A stretch of 64,000 nt of DNA from Buddleja alternifolia. Taxonomy: Eukaryota > Streptophyta > Magnoliopsida > Lamiales > Scrophulariaceae. Positions within the stretch are counted from its first letter, which is position 1. Every line of letters starts with the position of its first letter. Positions 1 through 13,200 of the stretch are shown here, one piece after another. Made by a program: the position numbers and the translations under genes. Under the pieces are notes generated by a model. It was not told the DNA's origin. It saw only the letters and a list, made by a program, of their open reading frames with translations, and did not search any database. The stretch covers positions 16,418,708 through 16,482,707 of the forward strand of contig CM033391.1 in NCBI GenBank assembly GCA_019426215.1. The letters are read 5' to 3'.

Positions 1-954
1 AAATAAATTTGGCCAAAATAAACTTGAAAATAGAAACAAACATAGCCCTTGATTCCTGCTCTTATCTATCTATGGATCCTTTCATCTTTGACCTCTTTAA
101 GTTTCTCTTGTTTCCTTTACCTTTGTATGACCTTTATATCTCTGTAGTCTTTAGCAATTCTTGGTCTGCATATTGACTGTTCTTTTTCAAAATTTCCCGT
201 AATTCCTTTTATCTTCACCTGTTCACCAGGCTTTTAACTTTTGACCAGTGACTTCTTTTGCTTTTAGTTATCCAAGAATAGGGATGGGCCTTCGGATCGG
301 GTTATTCGGATTCCGAACTGACCCGATCAGGTTCGGATTAAACGGATCGGGTAAATTGGATTAACAACTCGGGTTTAGGTTATTCCAAACCCGAATACTA
401 CTGTTTGGTTCGGATTCGGTTTTCGTTTTTTCATTACATAGGGTAATTCTGGTACCCGATCTACCCGGGAAAAAAATAATTCCAAAATTTAAGTGTAATT
501 TCCATCTGCAAAAGCAATGGCATAACATCTGTCTTCAGGCGCTGTAAACAGAGGCTTTGGCCTCTGTTTTTCAGCGTCTATTGCTTTGGCCTCTGTTTTC
601 CAGCGTCCATTAGAGGCCCAAAAATTTATCTTTTTTGGGTCTTTTGGGCCTCTGTTTTATAGAAGCCCATAAACTCCAAAATAAATGTTTTAAGTACGGA
701 GATCCCGAACCCGGTTTGTACCTGAACAAGCGGGTATCCGAGTAATTCGGTTTGGATGCCGATTAGACATTTCACTACCCAAAAACCCATAAACCGAAAA
801 ACCCGAGACCGAAAATCCGATCCGAACGCCCACCCCTATCCAGTAATCACTTTTCTTGACTGATTGTAATTTTGTTATCAGGTTACAGAACTTGAACAAC
901 TGTGCACCTTTACCTTTTATGAATTGTAGATGTTTCTCGCTTTTTCTTTGGCAG
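1..954 (+). other. SKI2 intron (5' end outside window)
   Basis: Non-coding sequence upstream of the 955 acceptor. Apart from the MITE at 279-838 I see no gene. A T-rich tract ending TTTGGCAG forms the acceptor. Confidence 0.8.
279..838. mobile_element. hAT-type MITE (560 bp)
   Basis: A non-autonomous element with inverted ends. The left end reads TAGGGATGGGCCTTCGGATC and the right end is its near complement, closing in CACCCCTA. The flanking 8-mers are tccaagaa (271-278) and tccagtaa (839-846), 6 of 8 identical. An 8-bp duplication and TAGGG ends are hallmarks of hAT transposons. The arms are rich in CGGGT/ACCCG-type words, and the interior codes for nothing recognisable. It sits inside a SKI2 intron. 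Confidence 0.75.
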
Positions 955-1212
955 GTTGTTTTTGATGCTTTAAGGAAATTTGATGGAAAGGAATTTCGAC
1001 AATTACTTCCTGGAGAATATACTCAGATGGCTGGTCGTGCTGGCAGGAGAGGACTTGATAAAATTGGTACAGTTGTTGTGCTGTGCCGTGATGAAATTCC
1101 TGAAGAGAAGGATTTGGAGCGTGTTATAGTTGGTAGTGCAACAAGGCTTAAATCTCAGTTTCGATTGACCTATATCATGATCATGCATCTGCTTCGCGTC
1201 GAAGAATTGAAG
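955..1212 (+). CDS. SKI2: SKI2 exon A (helicase motif VI)
   Basis: This exon is 258 bp (86 codons) and starts in phase 0 after a TTTGGCAG acceptor. It holds the end of the second RecA domain with motif [12 protein letters not shown], whose arginines contact ATP. The donor is GTATAA at 1213. The preceding exon lies outside the window. Confidence 0.93.
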
Positions 1213-4200
1213 GTATAAATTTCTTTGACTTACTGGAGGAAAAGAGGTTTTTGTACGGCAGTAGATGTTAGATAATGTAATGGAACGTCAGAAGCAGGAG
1301 TGTTTAGAGACTTGAAGAAATAACTAATAAGCAGTAGATGTTATATAATGTAATGGAACGCCTGAAGCAGGAGTGTTTAGAGACTTGAAGAAATAACTAA
1401 TAAGTTTGAGTCTAGAAAGGACGAAATTAAAGCGAAATTGGAAAATTGCTATTCTTGATGACATCTTTGCCAATATCCCAAAACATTCTTGTCTTCCAGA
1501 TCCAAGATTTAGTCCAAACTTGATCATAGTTGATCAAGCGGTTGTGACTGTGATTCCATAAATAGCATATAGCAGTTCCACAAGGAAGATGACTTTGAAT
1601 CTCCATCTCTCAAAGTATTATCTTCCAATAATTCCTTGAATCTACCTATTCCGGATTCGGCGAGCACAGCTAGGTAAACAATATATATTAAGCTCAGTCT
1701 ATATCCAGTTCAAAAGTGCATCCATGTTGCAGCTGCTCCTGCTTCTTGATCTATCAAATTTATCAAGGGAGCTTGCTATTCTTATGTTATGCCTATTGGA
1801 TATTTAATAGGAGATTTTTTAACAAGGGATTTGCAAAACACTTGGTAATGTTTGAAATCACTTAGTACAGCAGTTAGTCTACCAAGTCATAATTCACGCA
1901 TAGCGGAAATGACTTTCATCTTTATTTCTGAAAGTCGTTGCTCAGATATGAAGCCATGATATTGTGATATCCACCACGATGGTCCGCTACTCATCACCAT
2001 GTGCCCACAGCAACCTTCGCCAGTCTTCCCCTCACCTGGACTAATACACCCACCACCACCGCCAACACCTCTGGCCTGCATTACAGTGTCCCTACAGCCT
2101 GCCATACCACTAACTCTGCTGCTAATAGATGAAACCTTTTGATCTGTTATTGTCATCAGAAAATATTTGTGAGCACAACACTGGGAAGAAGACAAGAAAA
2201 TACAAAGTTAGGCTTCTGTTGCAATTGGTCATGCGACTTTTCTGCCTGACTAGATACCCCTCTTATTTGTCCTGTCACTGCAGTTAAGTTCAGCAGTTCA
2301 GCATATGGGTGAACTTAAAAAACATGCTTTTACTTTCAAGAATGAGTTACTGTATTCTTCTGAAGACTAACAGATTAGGTAAATGGTGAACATGTGTTGG
2401 CTTGTGGTTAGTAATGGAATGGTGTCTTGATTGACATAAATGGAGGGGATCATACCATGTTACCAGCCTTTTAGTGTGATGTTAGTGTACTGGATTAATT
2501 AAACTTTACTTAAATTTGTACTCATCTTGCTGGTGTTCCTTGGAAACATCACTGCAGGTGGAAGACATGCTCAAAAGAAGTTTCGCAGAATTTCACTCTC
2601 AAAAAAAACTGCCAGAGCAACAACAACTTCTCATGCTAAAGCTTGCTCAACCTACAAAAATTATTGAGTAAGCGCGAATAAACATATGTTTTTCTAGCAG
2701 TTTTAATGGTAGAAATTAAGGATTGAGTTTAAACTCCTGTTCTTAAACAATAAGTTTTGCTGATACTAATTGGTTGTTGCAGAGTTCTGAATATTTTTGT
2801 GCCTTTGTGGGCATTCATATGCTTCAATTGGCGTAGGTGTTCCTCATACTGAAGAAGTTTGAACCTGGTCTAAAACTCATCTTCTCTTTCTCTTTATAAT
2901 TTTTTATGTTGTCTTGGATTCTTTCTATCACACCAAAAAAATTTCAGTTTCTGATGTTCCAATTTATCATTCCTGTACAGATATTCAAACGCAAAGCTAC
3001 ATCTAGCAATTTAGGATATGTTAACTGGTGTATTGTATGAATTGTAGATATTATATCTATGTCCATGAAATATCAGGGTTTCCAAAGTTATTGCTGCATT
3101 ATTGTGGGTTCTGAATCCAAGTCCTTGTAACAATGTCATCAGCCAGATTAATTCATGCTATTGTCTGACTCATCTGTATACTTGTGCTTTTAGCAGTAGA
3201 TCTAGTACGTTCACTTGTTCAAGAGACAAACCAACCTCCAGAAAATACTCAATCTCCTGTTATAGAAGTTTTAGTATAGAAACATCTGGCTTACTCAATA
3301 TCAGTATATCCTTGTCTAGAACAAAGTAATATATTGATCTCCCTAAAGTGACAGACAGACATACTTCTGACTGTACACTTATACTCTTAATAATTCATAT
3401 ATTGTGAAACTTGGTTTGGTTCAAGGAATAATTACTTTATGGTGAAGACTTTTGTCGAAATCACGTGGATTAAAGGAGAAATATTCTCCCTGATCTTTTT
3501 CCTTTTATTCCTAGCAAATCCCCTAGAATCTGTGATAGCGATCCCCTTCCTTATTAGCTACCCGGATGTATCTATTTATTTGTTACTCTGCTGTACATAA
3601 AAATATAGAAAAAGGACAGAAAAACAATTCCGTGGACATAGGCCTTTTGACCGAACCATGTTAAACTTCGGTGTTCTTGTGCTTTATCTTTAATTTATAC
3701 AACTTTATATGATTGTTTGATAACTGAGAGAAAAAGAATATTCATGTGAAAGTTCGTTCACGCCATAATGTTGGAGAAACTGATCCTTGTGAATGAATAA
3801 TTTTTGGGTGTGGGGAAATGTGGTGCTTTCTCAATTTTTGCTTTGGCGTGATGCAATTTTGTGCTTCACTATATTTATCTTCAAGAATGGAGTTATCACG
3901 TGTTTGTTGCTTGTTTCAAACCTTTCATTAGTTGCAATTTATATGTTGTCTTCTTGCTAGTTGAAAATATTAGTAAAATATAAATGCTAGCCTGCAATGT
4001 CAATTGACTGTCGGCATGGTTAGAAAATTCACAGCAACTTGGTAGGACCTAATTTACATATGAGTTCCACAGCAGTGAACAATGCATTATGGTCTAGTTA
4101 GAGGTGGCTTTTTTAGAGTACTTACCTTCTCGGTGTTCTAATTGGTCAAACATGTTACGATATTCTTCATCTTTAAGTATATACTATCTTTTTTTTATCC

Positions 4201-7200
4201 TATAAAAAGATCTGGTTGAATCTTTTCAATATTTCAATTTGGCTTTATGTGTACCGATTCTGTTTCTAGATACATATTTGTTCATCATAGTTGGGGTGTA
4301 GTAGAATTTGATCAAATTTTATGCCTTTTGGACTGGCGCTTGAAGTTTCACCCCGCTCCCTTTCTGTTATCTTTCTGTGCACTTGTTTTCTCAGACCTGT
4401 ATTTTGCTTATAAAAACGAAGAAATATATTTTGTGTTGCTTCTTTTTATCTCAGATGACTCATCTTCTGCTTTGCTTCACTCTACCGTATTTTAACTTCA
4501 AAATTCTATCTACATGTGCAACTCTTCCTTTTTCATTTCCATCTTTCTTCCTAAATTTATTAAAAACCAAACCGCTGCTCATGATGTAATATTTCATTTA
4601 AGTCAAGTCATAGCCCATGATGCACGGATACTCCTAAAAATGACCCCGTATAGTATCAAACCTGTCTGATACGGATACTACCGGATACCGTATTTGACAC
4701 ATTTTTGAAGTGTCCAAAAATTAAAAGAAAATAGAAAATTGTGGATGCCGTACCGGGTACAAAATTTGAAGTACCCGACATATCTTGGACCAGGCAGTAT
4801 GTTTTTTATATTTTACAATACTTTTTAGGCTAAAATAGGACAATAGGCAATGTTTTCGGCCTTTTCATTAAAATTAAAACTTAAAAATTAAATAATTAAC
4901 AAAGAAATTTTATAGAAGTGGACACATTTATGTCAAATTTATTTTCAAATATTATATATACACATATATACATGTATCCCTGACTAATCGTATCCTAAAA
5001 TTTTGAAATTTGTCGTATTTCATATCCATGTTGTATTGTATCTGTATTAGTGTATCACAGATCATAGCCCTTACCTTTGCCAATCAGAATTAGAAAACCT
5101 TTCTTCTGCGATTTACGGCTAAACCTTCTCTACTCCTGTTCTCCAGCCAAAATACTTCCTAATTTGCCCCCAAAATACCAAGTCCACGGGAGATTTCTAA
5201 GCTACTAATGATGGAATATGATGATTTCTTGCAATAACACCAGTTTTATTATGCATATGTGGATGCAGATGCATTAAAGGTGAACCAGCAATAGAGGATT
5301 ACTATGAGATGTACTCAGAGGCTGAGAGTTTTAGCAACAGGATCACAGATGCAGTCATGCTGTCCCCAGTTTCCCAAAAATATCTAATTCCAGGAAGGGT
5401 TGTAGTGGTGAAATCACAATTGGTGGGTATCAATGAGAATAATCAATAAGTGTGATATATCAAACACTTGGCACCAGAGTTGAAAACTTCAACTTTGTTA
5501 TCTACTGCAAAGAGTGTTTCCTTTGAGAAGATAGACTATGTTTTGTGAATTTTAACTGGTTAACCCTATGTTTAAACCTCTGATTTTAGTGGGGAAAAGG
5601 AAAATTTTGAAACAAAATATTGATTCAATGCCAACAAGTTCTTTGATCCAAACAATCTGGTTAAATAATTATAAGCATGTGATTCTCATATTTCCGTATG
5701 ATACTTTTTAAGTGTCAATTTGAGATATATTATGAAGTTGAATTCTTATGGTCGAACGGAAGCATAAAGTTCTATAGAGTCACAGATACCAAGTCCTATA
5801 TGGTTCAAGGCTTTGTGGGGTTCAGTTGAGTTGATAACAGATCTAGTTCATAATAATTACAACTTTTCTGCATTGATGCAAATAAATTATGAAGATAAGG
5901 AATGAATGCTTAAATCTTTTCTTTCATATAATATGCAGGCCCAAGATCACTTACTAGGCGTTGTCGTCAAAGCACCTTCGGCTAATTATAAGCAATACAT
6001 AGTCCTAATGCTGACTCCTGAATTACCATCAGTGTCGAAAACTACAGCAGATAGTTTAGAAAAAAACAGTGCTGGTCTCCAAGTATTAGTACCAAAATCA
6101 AAACGTGGCTTGGAGGATGATTATTGTTCTTCAGTCACGTCCCGTAGAGGATCTGATATTGTCAATATAAAACTACCTCACCATGGTTTTGCCGCTGGAG
6201 TGAATTACGGGGTTAGAGGAGTTGAGAATAATGAGTTCTTGTCAATATGCAACTGCAAGATAAAGATTGACCAAGTTCGGCTTCTTCAAGATGTTAGTCT
6301 TGGTGCCTATTCAAATACAGTACAACAGCTGTTGAATCTGACATCAGATGGAAATAAGTATCCACCAGCTTTGGATCCGGTGAAAGGTATGCAAATATAT
6401 TACTTTTAATTTACATCTTGTAGAAAAAGATTGGAGAAATTTTCTGATGATTTTGTTGAACCAATGTACACTATATTTATGCACATAGAACATCACCTAA
6501 CTAAGGAAGGGAATCAATCAATTCCCTGAAATATCTCCTAAAATATATACATTCCTATTTTATAACACTCCCCCACAAGTTTGAGCATAGATGTTGATCA
6601 TGCCCAACTTGTTATAAAGATAATCAACCCAAACCCCATTTAGAGCTTTTATAAACAGATCTCCCAGTTGATCTTCTGTCTTCACATATCTTGTAGGAAT
6701 AAAACTCTGTTGCACGTTTTCATGAACGAAATGACATTCAATCTCAATATGTTTCGTTCGTTCATGAAACACAGGATTAGAGGTAGAGGTAATATGAAGA
6801 GTTGCTTGGTTATCACACCAAAGTTTCTCCTGCATAGAGACTTTATGTCCAACTTCAAGTAGTAACTGATATATCCATCACTTCACAAGTAGACTGTGCC
6901 ATAGCTCTATACTCCGATTCCGCACTAGAGCGGGATACAAAATTTTGTTTCTTGCTCTTCCATGAAACCAAATTTCCTCCAAAGGAAACATAGAAACCTG
7001 TAATGGATTTTCAGTCAATTTTAGATCCCGCCCAATCTCCGTTTGAAAAACACTCTATACGAGTGTGACCATGATTTTTATATAGTATGCCTTGTCCAGG
7101 AGCTCCCTTCAAGTAACACAAGATATGTTCTAAAATAGTGATCAACTGTTGGAGAAGGCATAAACTGACTCATAGTACTAACAGTATATGCAATATCCGG

Positions 7201-10200
7201 ACGAGTTAATGTGAGATAGTTCAATTTCCCAACTAGTCTCCTATATTTCTCAGGATCTTTGAATAAGTCTCCCTCCTTTGTGAGTTACAGGTTCGGTTGC
7301 AGCAGGCTGCTGCATGGTTTAGCCCCTAATTTTCTTGTCTCAGTTAATAAATCACGCATATGTTTTCTTTGAGATAAAAAGATACTGATGGATGATAACT
7401 TAAGAAAAATCACACACAAGAATAATACGCAAACTCAAGAACACGCCCGTTCTTGCCCAAGCCTCAGCTTTCTGATTCAATATCAATGAATAGGCCAATC
7501 CGAAAACCATAACAATACGTATACTAACAATGTTCTTACCATACTAGGGACTCTTACGAAAAAGGAAACAACTTAAATGAAATAACATAATATCTGACAA
7601 TAATAATAATAACGAATAATAATAAATCGACTCGACTCAATTCGTTGGTCCAGCTCCGCCAACTGGTTGCGCCTTCTTGTGCCGAACATACACCTGCAAC
7701 GGTCCCGATCTCGGCTCATCCATCGTGTCTCGGTCTGATTCGATTAAACGCCCCACATCAGATACCCTTTTTACTCCTCGTTACCTCAACTCCCAAGAAG
7801 TACTTCAATGACCCTAAATCCTTAGTGTGAAACTGTCTGTGAAGAAAGGACTTTTATTTTCTCCATATAAGCTTCCTCCAATAAATCTCCATGTAAGAAG
7901 ATATTTTTTATATCTAACTGATGCAAGGGCCAATCATAAGTGGCAGCCATAGATATGAATAACCGAATGGAGGTTAGTTTAGCCATAGGGGAGAAAGTGT
8001 CAGAATAATCCACACCATAAGTCTGGGCATAGCCTTTGGCGACAAGGCGAGCTTTAAGTCGAGCAACAGATCCATCGGGATTAACTTTAACAGCAAAAAC
8101 CCACTTATATTCTATAACCTTTTTACCTGCAGTAAGCTCACTAGAGTCCAAGTATCATTAACATCTAAAGCATTCATCCTCTATGATTGTCGCATGCTAG
8201 CCAGGATGAGACAAAGCTTCGTGAACAGTCTTAGGTAGAGATACAGAATCCAGGGAAGCAACAAAAGAGCACGACGAAGAAGATTTGATCATATGAAACG
8301 AAAGACAAAATGGGATAGTGCATTAGCATTTACCTTTACGAAGGGCAATTGGAAGATCAGGATCATTGTCTAATGGATTCTGTTGGATTATGGAAAGAAA
8401 TCATTCAGCAGATTATTAGGGCTGTAAAATATGAATTAGGTTTGTATTAGGAAAGTAGATATTTAGTCCCTGATTTAAGGATCTTAGTCAATCAAGGGAT
8501 TCTCATACCATATTAGGTTGTATCTCTTCTTATAAATCTTGTACTTCTATTGACAATAAAATATATAGAAAATGGGTTTTCTCCCTAAAAACTACATGGT
8601 ACCAGAGCAGTCTTAACCTTAACCTGCTTTCATGGTTGACACGACCATTAAAAATCACTCATTCACTTCCGTAGAAGACTCTAGCCTTGGTGAAACACAC
8701 AGAATCACCATGAGTCAAGGTGAGGATTCATCTCATCAGTCCTTCCAGCTCACCTCTCACAAATTGAACGGGAAGAACTACCTAGAATGGGCACAATCCG
8801 TGAAGTTGGCAATTAATGGCAGAGGTAAGCTTGGGCATCTGACAGGAGATATTAAACAACCAAAAGCAGGAGACTCTAAGGAGCAGGCATGGAGTTCAGA
8901 AAACTCACTAGTCATTGCTTGGCTAATCAACTCCATGGAGTCGACCATAGGTAAACCATATCTTTTCCTTCCTACTGCAAAAGATGTTTGGGAGGCAATT
9001 CGAGAAACATATTCTGATGTTGAAAATTCCTCACAAATATTTGGTTTGAAAACTAAGTAATGGAAGTCTAGACAAGGAGAGCATGAGGTAACTATATATT
9101 ATAATGAAATGGTTTCCCTATGGCAAGAGTTAGATCAATGTTACAATGATGAGTGGGATTGTCCAACAGATAGTGTGAAAATTAGAAAAAAAGAAGAGAG
9201 TGATCGGGTTTATCTTTTTTTAGCGGGACTAAATAAAGATTTTGATGAGGTTAGGTCTCGGGTTCTTGGAAAAAAACCTTTACCCTCTCTTCGCGAGGCC
9301 TTTTCTGAAATAAGAAGAGAAGAGACCAGGAGGAAGGTTATGTTAAAAACTGATCTGAAACCTGCTGTGGATATAGAAAATTCTGCTCTTATTTCAAAAG
9401 GAAATGAATCTGATAGTGACAGGAAGAAAAAACCCTGGTGTGACCACTGTAGAAGGCATTGGCATACAAGAGAAACCTGCTGGAAAATTCACGGGAAACC
9501 TCCAAACTGGAAAAAGAAAAATGGTTCTGATAATCGTGCCTTCCAAGCATCCATTGAAGATCAAGGGCAGCAAAGTACTCCAGAATTGTCTCCTTTCACA
9601 AAGGAACAATTAGAACACCTGTACAAACTGTTCCAATCTCCACAAATCCGAGTTAATTCTGAAAAAGATCCCTCTTGCTCTTTAGCTCATAAAGGTAACA
9701 TTGTTTCTGCTTTTTTAAGTGTGAATCGCAGTCGTTGGGTCATAGATTCTGGAGCAACTGATCATATGACATGTTGCTCTCAATCTTTCTCCACTTATAC
9801 TCCATGTGCAGGGAATTAAAAAATCAAAATTACTGATGGCTCTCTCTCAGCAATTGCTGGGACGGGAACTATTAGAATTTCTTCATCTATAACCCTGCAT
9901 GATGTCCTTCATGTTCCTAAACTCTCGTGTAATCTTTTGTCCATTAGTAAAATAACTAATGATCTCAAATGTCGCGCTATTTTTTCTTCTTCTCATTGTG
10001 AGTTTCAGGATTTGGTCTCGGGGAGGACGATTGGCAGTGCTAGGGAAAGTGGAGGCCTCTATTTCTTTGAAGACGGAACTGACTCAGGACAACAAGTTCA
10101 AAATACATGCTTTAAATCTCTTTCTGTTTTTGATGATGTTATGCTTTGGCATTATAGACTAGGACATCCAAGTTTTCACTATTTAAAACATCTGATTCCC

Positions 10201-13200
10201 GATTTATTTAAAAATAAAAGTTTATCTTCATTTCAATGTGAGTTTTGTGAATTGGCTAAGCATCATCGTTCATCTTTCCCTTCTAGGCCATATCAAACAT
10301 CAAAACCATTTATGTTAATCCATAGTGATGTTTGGGGACCATCTAGGACTTCGACTATGTTTGGAAAGAAATGGTTTGTCACGTTTATCGACGATCATAC
10401 ACGATTGAGTTGGGTATACTTGTTAAAAGATAAATCTGAAGTGACAGAGATTTTTAAGGTTTTTTATAGCATGATTGAGACACAATTTCAGGAAAAGATC
10501 AAAATGTTTAGAAGTGATAATGGCAGAGAATACTTTAATAAGGTCTTAGGGGATTTCTTTTTAAAAAAGGGCATAGTACATCAGAGTACATGTAGTGACA
10601 CTCCCCAACAAAATGGCATAGCCGAACGAAAAAATAAACTTCTTTTGGAGGTCACTAGGGCATTGTTATTCACCAACAATGTTCCAAAGTATCTTTGGGG
10701 AGATGCTCTTTTAACTGCTACATACCTTATAAATCGTATGCCTACAAAGATCCTGAATTTTAAAACCCCTTTAAATGTTTTAAAAGATGTTTTTCCCACT
10801 TCTATGTTGGCCTCGGATTTACCGTTGAAAGTATTTGGCAGTAGTGCTTTTGTTCATATACATGACCAAAAACGTGGCAAGTTAGATCCTCGTGCTAGGA
10901 AATGTGTTTTTGTTGGATATGCTTCAACTAAAAAAAGGTATAAATGTTACGATCCGAGTTTAAAAAAGATGTTTGTCACCATGGATGTCACCTTTTTTGA
11001 ATCTACACCTTTCTTTGCAAATCATCTTCAGGGGGAGACAAGAGATGAAGATTCAGATCTTTTTTATAATAATAATCCGGTGAAGACTATAACTGATACC
11101 CCAAATTTTTTAATAAACACGGAACCAAGTGGTTTATCTAATGAAAATTTGGACTCCAAGTCTATAAAGCCATCTTATGATAAAAATGGAGATAAGGCAG
11201 GTACAAAAGAACTTCTTGTTTATTCAAGGAGGAACCGAACTCAAAGAAATGAGGCTGAAGCTTCTCAACACTGTCAAGAATCTTTACCTCAGACTATTCA
11301 GAACTCTATCGATACTTCAGGTAATTTTCATATAGAACCATTCCACGTGAGTTTACCTAACCATGAGCCTTGCATATCTGATCTTAATCTTCCCATAGCT
11401 AAACGTAAAGCCATCAGAAATTGTGTCAAGTATCCTATGTCCAACTTTGTATCCTACAAAAATTTGTCTTTCGCTTTTTCTGTTTTCACCTCTCATTTGT
11501 CAAGTGTGGAGATTCCGAAGAATGTACAAGATGCTTTACAGATTCCTGAATGGAAGGAGGCTATTCTTGAGGAAATGAAGGCTCTTGAGAAAAATGGGAC
11601 ATGGGAAGTAATGGAGATTGCCATAGGCAAAGAAGACAGTTGGCTGCAAATGGGTGTTCACCCCAAAGTACAGATCAGATGGATCCCTTGAAAGATACAA
11701 GGCACGCCTAGTAGCTAAAGGGTTTACTCAAACATACGGTATTGATTATCTTGAAACTTTTGCACCCGTGGCAAAATTAAATACAGTTAGAGTGTTACTA
11801 ACAATTGCAGCCAACCTAGACTGGCCACTTCAACAGCTAGATGTGAAAAATGCATTCCTCAACGGTGACTTAGAAGAAGAAGTTTACATGGACCCGCCCC
11901 CAGGTTTTGAAATAAAGTATGGATCAAACGTATGTAAACTGAAAAAATCCCTATATGGGCTGAAGCAGTCACCAAGGGCTTGGTTTGAAAGATTCACTCA
12001 GTTTGTAAAGAAACAAGGATATACTCATGGACAGGCAGATCACACCATGTTCACGAGGCATTCAACCGATGGGAAGATAGCTGTTCTCATAGTGTATGTT
12101 GACGACATTATCCTAACTGGGGATGACACAATTGAAATGGAGCGGTTAAAGCAATGCCTAGCTTCCGAGTTTGAAATCAAAGACTTGGGATCATTGAAAT
12201 ACTTTCTTGGTATGGAGGTAGCTCGATCAAGGAAAGGGATTGCAGTGTCACAAAGGAAATATGTGATTGATCTACTCAAAGAAACAGGTATGAGTGGTTG
12301 CCGACCCGCAGAAACTCCCATTGATCCAAATCTGAAACTTGGAAGTAACAAAGGCGGCCCAGTGGACATATCCCGATACCAGAAATTGGTTGGAAAGCTA
12401 ATTTATTTGTCACACACACGACCAGACATTGCATTTGCCGTGAGTTTGGTAAGTCAATTTATGCATTCCCCTCGTGAAGAACATCTTGAAGCTGTTTACC
12501 GCATCCTTAGATACTTAAAGAGCTCTCCGGGGAAAGGACTGTTTTTTGGGAAGAGCGAACAACGAACAATTGAAGCCTACACAGATGCAGACTGGGCAGG
12601 TTCTATTGTGGATAGGAAGTCAACATCCGGTTATTGTACGTTTGTGTGGGGAACCTAGTAACTTGGAGAAGTAAAAAGCAAAATGTGGTGGCTCGTAGTA
12701 GTGCTGAAGCAGAATATAGATCGATGGCTCATAGAATTTGCGAAATGGTGTGGCTGAACAGAATTTTGGAAGAACTGCAAAGACCTATCACCATGCCTAT
12801 GAAGCTTTATTGTGACAACAAGGCAGCTATTAGCATTGCCCACAATCCAGTCCAACATGATAGAACAAAGCATGTCGAGATTGACAGACATTTCATAAAG
12901 GATAAGATTGAAGCTGGAACTATTTGTATGCCATTTGTCCCGACATCGCAACAAGTGGCAGACATTCTTACGAAAGGGCTGTTCAAACCAAACTTTGAGT
13001 TTCTCGTTACCAAGTTGGGCATGATTGATATCTATGCACCAACTTGAGGGGGAGTGTTGGATTATGGAAAGAAATCATTCAGCAGATTATTAGGGCTGTA
13101 AAATATGAATTAGGTTTGTATTAGGAAAGTAGATATTTAGTCCCTGATTTAAGGATCTTAGTCAATCAAGGGATTCTCATACCATATTAGGTTGTATCTC

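Noticed and set aside
1887..2195. Glycine-rich minus-strand reading frame of 102 codons
   Set aside because: It lies inside a SKI2 intron, the glycine run comes from an ACC-type simple repeat, and no family features or splice context are visible.
12040..12369. Minus-strand reading frame opposite Copia RT
   Set aside because: It is a shadow of the conserved RT on the other strand.
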